Shown: in pieces, positions 57,051 through 64,000 of the stretch
Layout: each line of letters starts with the position of its first letter
How positions within the stretch are numbered: position 1 is the stretch's first letter
Source of the DNA: Actinoplanes octamycinicus
Lineage (GTDB): Bacteria > Actinomycetota > Actinomycetes > Mycobacteriales > Micromonosporaceae
Assembly: GCF_014205225.1 (NCBI RefSeq)
Contig: NZ_JACHNB010000001.1
Span: forward strand, 4,445,501-4,509,500
Length of the DNA stretch: 64,000 nucleotides
Direction of reading: 5' to 3'
Program-made: the position numbers and the translations under genes
Notes under the pieces: model-generated
Told to the model about the DNA's origin: nothing
The model's database searches: none
The model's input: the letters and a program-made list of their open reading frames with translations, nothing else

Positions 57051-57695
57051 TCACTCCCGCGGCTCTGCCTGCCCGGGCTGCCGCCCGGGTGTCGCCTGTG
57101 TCGGCGGCTGCGCCGGGGCCAGGCCGGTCAGCAGGGTGCGGACCAGGGTGGTGGCGAACTCGTCCGGGTCGGTCGGGTGCTCGGCGAAGTGGCCGAGGAA
57201 GGCGCGCTCCAGGCAGGCGCCCAGAATCATGCTCGACGCGGCGGCCGGGTCGGCGGCCGGGTGCAGGCGGCCGCGGCGCTGCTCGTCGGCGAGGTAGGCG
57301 GCGAGGGCGCGGCCCGGCTTGTGCGGGCCGGCGCCGCGCTCGTGCAGCGCGGCCCGGTGCGCCTCGAACAGCGTGCGCTCCGAGAAGATCGACGCGGCGA
57401 TCGGAAAGCTCTGCTGGTAGAAGTCGGTGGCCGCGCGGACCACCTCGCGCAACACCTGGTCGAGCGGGTCGGCGCCGGCCCGCTCGGCCAGCCGGGCGAC
57501 GACCGTGCCGAGCTGGGTCGGGCCGCGCTCGCCGAGGACCGCGAGGAACAGGTCGATCTTGTCGCGGAAGTGCTTGTAGAGCGCGGCCTCGGAGAGCCCG
57601 GCGGCCCTCGCGATCTCCTTGGTGGTGGCGCGCGCCAGGCCACGGTCGTGCATGACCTCGGCGGCGGCGCTGACGATGCGATCCCGGGTGTTCAC
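57051..57695 (-). CDS. TetR-family repressor
   Basis: A 214-residue regulator. The N-terminal HTH is TRDRIVSAAAEVMHDRGLARATTKEIARAAGLSEAALYKHFRDKIDLFLAVL; the C-terminal ligand domain is helical and ends in a Pro/Gln-rich tail. GTG 57695 is preferred; GTG 57719 would put the N-terminus inside the perfect palindrome AGTGAGCGCTCACT. It is divergent from the NAD(P)-binding oxidoreductase and probably represses both. The ligand is unknown. Confidence 0.85.
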   Translation of the reverse strand: MNTRDRIVSAAAEVMHDRGLARATTKEIARAAGLSEAALYKHFRDKIDLFLAVLGERGPTQLGTVVARLAERAGADPLDQVLREVVRAATDFYQQSFPIAASIFSERTLFEAHRAALHERGAGPHKPGRALAAYLADEQRRGRLHPAADPAAASSMILGACLERAFLGHFAEHPTDPDEFATTLVRTLLTGLAPAQPPTQATPGRQPGQAEPRE

Positions 57696-57696
57696 G

Positions 57697-57747
57697 TTGA
57701 CAGGGTAGTGAGCGCTCACTGACTATAGTGGTTAGTAAGCACTCACT
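57697..57747. promoter_or_regulatory. TetR operators and divergent promoter
   Basis: AGTGAGCGCTCACT (57707-57720) is a perfect 14-bp palindrome; a second imperfect copy is AGTAAGCACTCACT (57734-57747). TTGACA (57697-57702) and GACTAT/TATAGT (57721-57729) flank the first copy as plausible -35 and -10 elements of the oxidoreductase gene. Confidence 0.75.
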
Positions 57748-57773
57748 CACCACGGATGCGCAGGGGGAACGAC

Positions 57774-58406
57774 ATGAAGATCACGGTCTTCGGAGCCAGC
57801 GGCCGCACCGGCACCCAGGTCGTGCGGCAGGCGTGCGAGGAGGGCCACGAGGTCACCGCGGTGGTCCGCGATCCGGCCCGGCTGGCCTTCGCCGATCCCC
57901 GGCTGCGGGTGGTGCGGGCCGAGCTGGACGACGCCGGGGCGATCGCCGCGGCGGTGGCCGGCCGGGACGCGGCGATCTCCGCGCTCGGGCCGCGCGGGCG
58001 GGGACCCACCACGGTCTGCTCGGACGGGGTGGCGGCGATCATGACGGCGATGCGGGCGCACGGCGTCCGGCGGCTGGTCGTGGTCAGCAACAGCGGCATG
58101 CACGTGGACGGCGAGGACGGGGCGTTCACCCGGCACCTGGTCAAGCCGCTGCTGATGCGGGTCCTCGCGCACGGCTATGCGGACATGCGGCGGATGGAGG
58201 ACCTGGTGATGGCCAGCGAGCTGGACTGGACCGTGGTCCGGCCGCCGATGCTGACCAACGGGCCGCGGACCGGGGCGGCGCGGATGGCCTTCGGCCGGAA
58301 CCTGCGGGGTGGGCGCACGGTGTCCCGCGCCGACCTGGCCGACCGGATCCTGTACCTGCTCACCGACGGCTACGCGATGTGGGCCCCGGTCGCCGTCGCG
58401 GCCTGA
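57774..58406 (+). CDS. NAD(P)-binding oxidoreductase (NmrA/SDR-like)
   Basis: A 210-residue atypical short-chain dehydrogenase. The NAD(P) motif is ITVFGASGRTGTQVVRQACEEGH, then AAISALGPRG, LVVVSNSGMHVDGEDG and DWTVVRPPMLTNGPRTGAAR. It resembles biliverdin-reductase B/flavin-reductase-like or NmrA-like NAD(P)H-binding proteins. AGGGGGAA lies before ATG 57774. It is controlled by the divergent TetR repressor, as judged by the operators. A 29-bp imperfect tandem duplication (58398-58455) overlaps its stop codon. Confidence 0.87.
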   Translation: MKITVFGASGRTGTQVVRQACEEGHEVTAVVRDPARLAFADPRLRVVRAELDDAGAIAAAVAGRDAAISALGPRGRGPTTVCSDGVAAIMTAMRAHGVRRLVVVSNSGMHVDGEDGAFTRHLVKPLLMRVLAHGYADMRRMEDLVMASELDWTVVRPPMLTNGPRTGAARMAFGRNLRGGRTVSRADLADRILYLLTDGYAMWAPVAVAA

Positions 58407-58455
58407 GCGCCAGGCGGCGTCCCCGCGCGGCCTGAGTGCGAGGCGGCCTCCCCGC
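58398..58455 (+). repeat. 29-bp imperfect tandem duplication
   Basis: GCGGCCTGAG, then CAGGCGGC or GAGGCGGC, then TCCCC recurs at a 29-bp offset (58398 and 58427), overlapping the oxidoreductase stop codon. Confidence 0.65.
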
Positions 58456-58501
58456 GGCCTCGTCCGGGCGGTTCCTCCGGCGGCCTGCTCCTCGCGGGCT
58501 C

Positions 58502-61018
58502 TCAGGCGGCGGCGGACAACTCGGCGGAGAGGGTGGTCATCACCGCGGCCACCTCGCGAGCCTGGGAGTGCAGGTCGCGCAGCAGGTCGGCGGAGTGGGC
58601 CGGGTCCTGCTGATGGGCGCGGCCCTCCAGGTCGGCGCAGAGGGCGGCCAGGTGGTTGGCGCCGAGAGTGGCCGAGGAGCCCTTCAGGCCGTGGGCGAGG
58701 CGGACCAGGTTGCGGGTGTCGCCGGCGGCGGCGGCCCGGTCCATCCGGTCCAGGACGCCCGGCAGGCGCTCCGCGTAGTTGTGCAGAATCTCGGCCAGCC
58801 TCGCCTGGTCGCCGGTGCTGCCGGCCAGGCCGCGCACGCAGGCACGGATGCTGTCGGCTGCGGCCGGCCCGCCGGGCGCGGTGACCCGGACCAGCATGGC
58901 GCCGGCGGCCGCGGCGGCTCGGGCGGCGTCGGCGGCCAGGCCGGCGCGGGCCACATCGGACGGCCGGATGGGTTCCGGCTGCGAGTCCGGCGCGGCGGCC
59001 GGGAGAGCGGCGGCTTCAGGCTCGGGGGTGGGCGCGGCGGCCGGGAGCGCGGCGGCTCCCGCCTCGGAAGCTGCGGCCGAAGCAGTGGCGACCGGCGCCG
59101 GTGGGGAGGCCGCGGTGGCGGCGGAGGCGGCGGTCAGGACGGCGTCCAGCTCGGCCTCGTGGATCGGCTTGGCCAGGAAACCGTCCATCCCGGCGCGCAA
59201 GCTGGCCGCCTGGTCGTCGACCATGGCGTTGGCGGTGAGGGCGACGATCCGCGGCGCCCCGTGCGGCGGCGGGTCGGCGCGGATCCGCTCGGTGGCGGCC
59301 AGCCCGTCCAGGACCGGCATCTGCACGTCCATCAGGACCAGGTCGTAGGGCCGGCGGCGCATCGCGGCGACCGCCGCCGCGCCGTCCGCGACGATCTCCA
59401 CCCGGTGGCCGCGGCGTTCCAGCAGCAGCTCGGCGACCCGCTGGTTGACCGGGTTGTCCTCGGCGACCAGGACGTGCAGCGACCGGGCGGCGCCGGCCGC
59501 GACCGGCGGCGCCGGCGCCGGGGCCGGGACCGGCCGGGTGGCCGGGGGCAGCAGCACCGTGACGGTGAACGTCGAGCCCTGCCCGGGCTGGCTGTCCACG
59601 GTGATCCCGCCGCCCATCGCCTCGGCCAGCCGCTGGCTGATCGCCAGGCCCAGCCCGGTCCCCTCGTAGGTGCGCGCGATCGACGCGTCCACCTGCGAGA
59701 ACGGCCGGAACAACCGGTCCAGCCGGTCGGCCGGGATGCCGATCCCGGTGTCCCGGACGGCGATCCGGACCACCGGGCCCGGCGGGTCCGCCGTGACGTG
59801 CACGGTGACCGCGCCGTGCTCGGTGAACTTGACCGCGTTGCCGAGCAGGTTGACCAGGATCTGCCGGAGCCGGGCGGCGTCCCCGGTGACCACCTCCGGG
59901 CAGTCCGGCGCGAGATGGCTGGACAGGTGCAGCCGCTTGGCGTCCGCGGTCAGCGCCACCAGGCTCATCGCCTGCTGCACACAGGACCGCAGCTCGAACG
60001 GCCGCTCGTCGAGGCTCAGCTCACCCGCCTCGATCTTGGAGAAGTCCAGCACGTCGTTGATGATCACCAGGAGCGAGCCGCCGCTGGCGTGCACCGTCTC
60101 CACCAGCTCCCGCTGCCGCGGGTCGAGGTCGGTGTCCAGCAGCAGGCCGGTCATCCCGATCACCGCGTTCATCGGGGTGCGGATCTCGTGGCTCATCGTC
60201 GCCAGGAACGCCGACTTGGCCGCGGTCGCCGCCACCGCCTCGTCGTGCGCGGTGACCATCGCGGTCATCGAGGCGTTCACCGCCTGCGCCATCCGGGCCA
60301 GCTCCTGCGGCCCGGTCACCTCGGCCCGCCGGCTCAGGTCACCCTCCAGGACCCGCTGCGCGGCGGCGGTCACCTGCCGGGCCGGCGCGGTGATCCGCTG
60401 GGTCAGCCAGCGGGCGCCGAGCGCGACCAGCGCGGCGGTGGCCACCGACACCCAGATGATCAGCTGGCGGGTCCGTTCGGCGCTGGCGTCGTTCGCGTCG
60501 ATCCGGGCCGCCAGCCGGGCCTCCTCGTGCACGTGCATCTCCCGGACCAGGTCGGTGACCGGGTCCATGTCGCCGCCGCTGGCGGTCGCCGCGCCGCTCG
60601 CCGCGGCCCGCTCGACCGCGGCGATCCGCTGCTCGATCATCGGCTGCAGCTGGTTCAGGTACCGCTGGTAGGCCGGGTCGCCGGCGGCTTCCCGGCGCAG
60701 CTCCTCGATCCGGATCTCGACGTTGCGCACGCTGTCCCGGAAGGCCGGCTGCCAGTGCGGGTCGGCCGGTGCCTGATAGTTGCGGACCACCCGGGACAGG
60801 CCTTCGATCGCGTCACCGAGCCCGCCGAGCTGGCCGAGCAGCTGGTGCGAGTGGTGCAGCGGCTGCTGACCGCGCATCAGGTCGCCGATCCGGACGTACG
60901 CGCTGGTCCCGACCACGGCGAGGGCGAGCAGCGCGAGCAGGAAACCGGCCGACAGCATCCGGCCGACGGTCCACCGGGTCAGCCGCCGGTCAGCGATCCG
61001 CTCACCCTGCGTCGCCAT
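58502..61018 (-). CDS. Hybrid sensor histidine kinase with receiver and HPt domains
   Basis: An 838-residue membrane kinase. Two membrane segments (about 20-42 and 187-205) enclose a CHASE3-like extracellular helical sensor. HAMP (about 206-260), HisKA ([14 protein letters not shown], His at about 279) and HATPase_c ([37 protein letters not shown]) follow. The receiver (about 520-640) has [26 protein letters not shown] and FLAKP. An Ala/Pro-rich linker then leads to a C-terminal HPt domain ([13 protein letters not shown]). This BarA-like layout relays phosphate internally to an outside regulator, probably the divergent single-domain response regulator. A leaderless TACAGT lies 7 nt before ATG 61018. 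Confidence 0.93.
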   Translation of the reverse strand: MATQGERIADRRLTRWTVGRMLSAGFLLALLALAVVGTSAYVRIGDLMRGQQPLHHSHQLLGQLGGLGDAIEGLSRVVRNYQAPADPHWQPAFRDSVRNVEIRIEELRREAAGDPAYQRYLNQLQPMIEQRIAAVERAAASGAATASGGDMDPVTDLVREMHVHEEARLAARIDANDASAERTRQLIIWVSVATAALVALGARWLTQRITAPARQVTAAAQRVLEGDLSRRAEVTGPQELARMAQAVNASMTAMVTAHDEAVAATAAKSAFLATMSHEIRTPMNAVIGMTGLLLDTDLDPRQRELVETVHASGGSLLVIINDVLDFSKIEAGELSLDERPFELRSCVQQAMSLVALTADAKRLHLSSHLAPDCPEVVTGDAARLRQILVNLLGNAVKFTEHGAVTVHVTADPPGPVVRIAVRDTGIGIPADRLDRLFRPFSQVDASIARTYEGTGLGLAISQRLAEAMGGGITVDSQPGQGSTFTVTVLLPPATRPVPAPAPAPPVAAGAARSLHVLVAEDNPVNQRVAELLLERRGHRVEIVADGAAAVAAMRRRPYDLVLMDVQMPVLDGLAATERIRADPPPHGAPRIVALTANAMVDDQAASLRAGMDGFLAKPIHEAELDAVLTAASAATAASPPAPVATASAAASEAGAAALPAAAPTPEPEAAALPAAAPDSQPEPIRPSDVARAGLAADAARAAAAAGAMLVRVTAPGGPAAADSIRACVRGLAGSTGDQARLAEILHNYAERLPGVLDRMDRAAAAGDTRNLVRLAHGLKGSSATLGANHLAALCADLEGRAHQQDPAHSADLLRDLHSQAREVAAVMTTLSAELSAAA

Positions 61019-61021
61019 GCG

Positions 61022-61034
61022 ACTTACTGTAAGT
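61022..61034. promoter_or_regulatory. Mirror-image divergent leaderless promoters in one palindrome
   Basis: ACTTAC-T-GTAAGT is a perfect 13-bp palindrome. Plus strand: TACTGT (61025-61030), 7 nt, GTG 61038. Minus strand: TACAGT (61026-61031), 7 nt, ATG 61018. The two -10 hexamers overlap by five base pairs. Confidence 0.75.
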
Positions 61035-61037
61035 GGT

Positions 61038-61406
61038 GTGACTTCCGTTCTGGTGGTCGACGACGATCCGACCGTGCTGGAGATCGTCGAGACGGTGCTG
61101 CGGTCCGGCGGGCTCGAGGTGGCGACCTTCTGCAGCGGGCGGGACGGGCTGCGGGCCGCGCACGAGCACGTGCCGGACCTCGCGGTGCTGGACGTGACGA
61201 TGCCGGACATGACCGGGCTCGAGGTGTGCCGGGCGCTGCGCGGCGACGCGGAGACCGCGGACATCCCGATCATCCTGCTCACCGGGCGTGGCCAGTGGCT
61301 CGACGTGGCCTCCGGGTTCGACGCCGGAGCCGACGACTACCTGGTCAAGCCGTTCACCGCGCAGGACCTGCTGACCCGGGTGGAGGCGTTGACCGCGCCG
61401 CTGTGA
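61038..61406 (+). CDS. Single-domain response regulator
   Basis: A 122-residue receiver domain with no output domain. It has the acidic pocket VLVVDDDP, the phospho-acceptor aspartate in [16 protein letters not shown], a threonine in IILLTGRG and the conserved lysine in DDYLVKPF. It probably takes phosphate from the HPt of the divergent hybrid kinase. It could act by protein-protein contact or as a shuttle. Leaderless GTG start at 61038; an upstream in-frame start near 61017 would overlap the kinase start. It is convergent with the disrupted kinase gene. Confidence 0.9.
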   Translation: MTSVLVVDDDPTVLEIVETVLRSGGLEVATFCSGRDGLRAAHEHVPDLAVLDVTMPDMTGLEVCRALRGDAETADIPIILLTGRGQWLDVASGFDAGADDYLVKPFTAQDLLTRVEALTAPL

Positions 61407-61407
61407 G

Positions 61408-62268
61408 CTAGCGGTCCGCTTCCTTCGGGAGGACCACTTCGAGGTACGCCGTCCCGCCCGCACTCCGCACGCCCACGCTCCCGCCGTGCCGGCCCACCAC
61501 CGCCCGCGCGAACATCAGCGCCATGGCGTTGCCGCCGGCGGTGAAGAGCTGGTCGGTGGCCTGCTTCGCGGGCAGCGGGAGGGAGATCCGCCACTCGCCC
61601 GCGGCGTCCTCGGCCTGGACCGTGCCGGTGCCGCCCATCGCGCGCACCGCGGCGACCAGTCGCGTGAACACCTGGCCCAGCCGCTCCCGGTCACCGAGGA
61701 CCGACCTTCCCGCCGCGGTGGGAAAGGTTTCCGAGGAGCCGCGGTGGTGGACGGCGGCGCCGGGGAGGCCGGCGTGGTAGCGGAAGCGGACGGTGAGGCC
61801 GGCGGGACCGCCGGGATGACCGCCGCGCCGGTCGTCTCGGCGAGCAGGCCGGCCAGGTCGAAGCGGGCGCGGGTGAGCGGAACCGTCCCGTTCTCGATGC
61901 CGCTGATCGTGGCGATCTCCGCGGTCACCTCGTCGATCCGGCGCACGTTGCGGGCGATCGCCGGCAGCGCCTCGTCGAGCAGCGGGTCACCGGTGCGCTC
62001 GGGCAGCATGCCGAGCATCGCCAGCGCCGAAGCCAGGGGCGTGCGCAGCTCGTGCAGCAGCGCGCTGACCAGTTCGGTCTTGGTGGCGGTCAGCTCGGCC
62101 AGCGCCCGGTTGTGCCGGCGCAACCGGCCGCGCAACTGCGCTCCGGTGGACGGCGGGCCGGCTTCCGGCGTAGTCAAAGCTTCGGCGGGCGGCGGGCCGG
62201 TTTCCGGCGTACTCAAAGCTTCGGTGGACGGCGGGCCGGCTTCCGGCGTACTCAAAAGATCTTGTCAT
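61408..62268 (-). pseudogene. Histidine kinase with disrupted reading frame
   Basis: HisKA homology (ALLHELRTPLASALAMLG) is in one frame, readable from TTG 62255 to about 61805. Its continuation (AGLTVRFRYHAGLPG, GDRERLGQVFTRL, GGNAMALMFARAVVGRHGGSVGVRS) is in another frame from about 61812 to 61408. A shift of one base near 61800-61812 is needed to join them. ATG 62268 overlaps the upstream lipoprotein stop (ATGA) but is in the second frame, so a second shift may lie in the N-terminal repeats. The N-terminus contains three 13-residue repeats (STPEAGPPSTEAL-like). The ATPase domain lacks a normal N-box. This is either a decayed gene or a sequencing error. Confidence 0.7.
62135..62255. repeat. 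39-bp in-frame repeats in the disrupted kinase
   Basis: Three units containing CGGCGGGCCGG, then TTCCGGCGTA, then TCAAAGCTTCGG recur every 39 bp. They encode a Pro-rich N-terminal tail. Confidence 0.8.
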
Positions 62269-62696
62269 TCACTCGGTGCCGAGGCGGACGGCGGGAGCAC
62301 GTCGCCGGGCGCGCCGGACGGGCTTCCGGAGGAGGCGCCGTGCAGGTTGGTGCCGCGCGGGGTGAAGTTGCTCGGGTCGGCGTCCGGGTAGAGCGCGGCG
62401 CCGCCACCGGAACCGGCCGGCGGCGCGCCCGCGCAGTCCTCGCCCGGAGTCATGCCGTCGGGGTCGCCGCCCGGGGTCGTGCCACCCGGCGCCGTCCCGG
62501 ACGGTGCCATCCCGGAGGGCAGTGCCACGCCGCCGGGCGCCGGGCAGGCCGACGGGGAGGCGCCGGAGTCCGCCGGGGCGGTGCCGGCGCCGTTGTCGTC
62601 GGAGGCGGACGAGTCGCCGCACGCCGCCATCAGCAGGGCCGCGGCCAGGGCGGTCACGGCGACGGCTGCCCGGCGCGCGGGCGTGGTCTTCAGCAA
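62265..62696 (-). CDS. Small secreted lipoprotein, low complexity
   Basis: A 143-residue lipoprotein precursor: ARRAAVAVTALAAALLMAAC ends in a lipobox, then a Ser/Gly/Pro-rich chain with repeated PSGTAPGGTTPGG-like units, two further cysteines (SACPAPGG, GEDCAGAPP) and a C-terminal YPDADPSNFTPRGTNLHG. No family is recognised. TTG 62696 is the likely start, with AGGAG (about 62703-62707) upstream; no ATG or GTG fits the signal peptide. Its stop overlaps the ATG at 62268 of the disrupted kinase. It is divergent from the membrane fusion protein gene and may be part of the same envelope system. Confidence 0.72.
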   Translation of the reverse strand: MLKTTPARRAAVAVTALAAALLMAACGDSSASDDNGAGTAPADSGASPSACPAPGGVALPSGMAPSGTAPGGTTPGGDPDGMTPGEDCAGAPPAGSGGGAALYPDADPSNFTPRGTNLHGASSGSPSGAPGDVLPPSASAPSE

Positions 62697-62753
62697 GGAG
62701 TGCTCCTGGGATTCGGGTCCGTCCGGGTACGTGAACAGCCACAATCTAGGATC

Positions 62754-64000
62754 ATGAGCAAGCTGACGGGGCAAAAACGGTCTAAACGCCGCATTAGGTG
62801 GATAGGTGCCGCGATCGTCGTGGCCGGTCTGGGCGCCGGCGTCACCGTCGCGGTGCTGCACCACCGGCAGGAGACGCAGCGCTCCAGTGAGGTGGTCGCG
62901 GTCGCCGCCGCCAAGGGCGCCGTCACCCTGGACGTGGCCACCATCGGCACGGTGGAGCCGGCCACCACCCGGGAGCTCTCCTTCGCGGTCGCCGGCACGG
63001 TCGAGGAGATCAGGGTGCGGGCCGGCACCAAGGTCGCGGCCGGGCAGACCCTGGCGACCGTCGACGACACCGACGCGGCCGGCGACGTGGCCAGCGCCGA
63101 GGAGACACTCAGCGACGCCGAGGACCGGCTGGGCGACGCCCAGACCAGGGCCGCCTCGGTCACCGCGTCGGCGACCGCGTGCGCCACCTCCGGCACCGGG
63201 CACCTGACCGTGGCCGGCGCGCTGCCGGTCGAGGCCGCCGCGGTCGGGGGAGCGGAGGCCGAGGGGGCAGCGGCCGGGGCAGCGGAGGCCGACGGGGCAG
63301 CGGCCGAAGGAGGCGCTGCGGCCGAGGTCGAGGCGGCCGAGGCTGAGGGGGCCGCCGCGGCGGCCTGTCCGACCCGCGGCTACCCGGATACCGGCAACGA
63401 CCCGATCCTCAACGCGCGGCAGACGGTCAACCGGGCCACCCGGGCGGTCGCCGAGGCGAAGGCCGCGCTGAGCGGCACGGTGATCAAGGCGCCGATCGCC
63501 GGCACCGTGGTCGCCGTCGCGGGCAGCGTCGGCGACACGGTGAGCAGCGGGAAGACCTTCGTGACGCTGGCCGACACCTACACCATGCAGGTGCGGGCGG
63601 ACTTCCCGGAGGCGGACGCCGGCGCGCTGCGGGTGGGCCAGACCGGCACGGTCACCCTGGCCGACCACGACGACGCCCTGACGGCCACCGTGGTGCAGGT
63701 CGACCCGGTCGGCACCTCGGACGGCACCCTGGTCCGGTACGGCGCGGTGCTCTCCTTCGCCGCCCCGCCCAGCGACCTGCTGGTCGGCCAGTCGGCACAG
63801 GTCACCGTCCGGGTCGGCGAGGCCACGGACGTGCTGCGCGTCCCGTCCACCGCGGTGCACGACGTCTCCGGCGGCTCGGGCACCGTGCTGGTCCGCGCCG
63901 GTGGCACGAACGCCCAGCGTACGGTCACCGTCGGGCTGCGCGGTGACCAGTACACCGAGGTGACCGGCGGACTCGCCGCGGGCGAGCGGGTCGTACGTTC
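62754..64000 (+). CDS. Membrane fusion protein (HlyD/MacA-like), 3' end outside window
   Basis: At least 415 residues, still open at the window end. An N-terminal membrane anchor (WIGAAIVVAGLGAGVTVAVLHH, about 16-37) is followed by the first half of a lipoyl domain (VEPATTRELSFAVAGTVEEIRVRAGTKVAAGQTLATVDD) and a coiled-coil helix pair (AEETLSDAEDRLGDAQTRA; NARQTVNRATRAVAEAKAAL). The second lipoyl half (TVIKAPIAGTVVAVAGSVGDTVSSGK) and a beta-barrel (DFPEADAGALRVGQTGTVTL) then follow. The coiled-coil tip holds an unusual Ala/Glu/Gly-rich insert of about 60 residues with two cysteines (about 140-205). ATG 62754 lies just after TAGGAT (62747-62752). MacB-like ABC genes often follow. Confidence 0.88.
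   Translation, partial: MSKLTGQKRSKRRIRWIGAAIVVAGLGAGVTVAVLHHRQETQRSSEVVAVAAAKGAVTLDVATIGTVEPATTRELSFAVAGTVEEIRVRAGTKVAAGQTLATVDDTDAAGDVASAEETLSDAEDRLGDAQTRAASVTASATACATSGTGHLTVAGALPVEAAAVGGAEAEGAAAGAAEADGAAAEGGAAAEVEAAEAEGAAAAACPTRGYPDTGNDPILNARQTVNRATRAVAEAKAALSGTVIKAPIAGTVVAVAGSVGDTVSSGKTFVTLADTYTMQVRADFPEADAGALRVGQTGTVTLADHDDALTATVVQVDPVGTSDGTLVRYGAVLSFAAPPSDLLVGQSAQVTVRVGEATDVLRVPSTAVHDVSGGSGTVLVRAGGTNAQRTVTVGLRGDQYTEVTGGLAAGERVVR

Noticed and set aside
1..64000. tRNA, rRNA, insertion sequences, prophage or integrative elements
   Set aside because: I saw no T-loop/acceptor patterns, transposase, integrase or att-like duplications. Reading by eye could miss a single tRNA, so a tRNAscan run would settle it.

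Overview
The window is a very GC-rich chromosome segment (visibly above 70% G+C, strong G/C preference at third codon positions). It most resembles a filamentous actinobacterium of the Micromonosporaceae, such as Actinoplanes. That placement is an inference from the gene families, the actinobacterial SAM-IV riboswitches, DnaA boxes of the TTGTCCACA type, and many leaderless promoters in which a TANNNT -10 hexamer sits 5 to 8 nt before the start codon. I see no tRNA, rRNA, insertion sequence, prophage or CRISPR array.

Layout. 1-9.4 kb: 3' end of a sensor kinase, a PIG-V-like membrane mannosyltransferase, two methyltransferases, a zinc-ribbon protein, a phosphotransferase, a secreted DUF1906/FG-GAP protein, a STAS protein and an HD-domain protein. 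9.4-18.6 kb: M20 peptidase and DUF1684 protein, a SAM-IV riboswitch driving a cysteine-desulfurase-like enzyme, a GGDEF-EAL protein, and a GH92 glycosidase followed by a GT4 glycosyltransferase. 18.6-28.3 kb: an ArsR-SRPBCC-DHFR operon, a Thg1-like protein, a second SAM-IV riboswitch in front of a GNAT acetyltransferase, two tandem paralogous septum-formation-type membrane proteins, an FAD oxidoreductase coupled to an ECF41-type sigma factor, and a PilZ protein. 28.3-41.9 kb: an F420-type oxidoreductase, a Tat-exported propeller-amidohydrolase, a thioesterase-like protein, an ATP-grasp/MFS pair, a phytase-like esterase, an EgtA-like ligase, small membrane proteins and lipoproteins, and a LacI regulator. 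41.9-47.7 kb: two repeat-filled intergenic islands around a small membrane protein, a polyester-hydrolase (PETase/cutinase) homologue, a tandem-domain Lrp regulator with a divergent drug exporter, and DoxX. 47.7-57.0 kb: a large secreted propeller protein divergent from a rhamnose-to-pyruvate operon (rhaEW-rhaB-lutABC). 57-64 kb: a TetR/oxidoreductase pair, a hybrid kinase and response regulator started from mirror-image leaderless promoters, a frame-disrupted kinase, a lipoprotein and a truncated membrane fusion protein.

How genes work together. The rha-lut operon encodes the route from L-rhamnulose to pyruvate except the isomerase and transporter. A perfect TGAAACGTTTCA operator lies at its promoter, and a near-identical site lies before the LacI gene 10 kb away, so the two probably form one regulon. 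GGDEF-EAL and PilZ proteins suggest c-di-GMP signalling.

The most unusual structure is a family of three roughly 98-bp intergenic repeats (2.7, 42.3 and 47.6 kb, all in the same orientation). Each carries two DnaA-box-like 9-mers exactly 17 bp apart and a conserved block 57 bp after the first box, and each lies downstream of a different local tandem or direct repeat.
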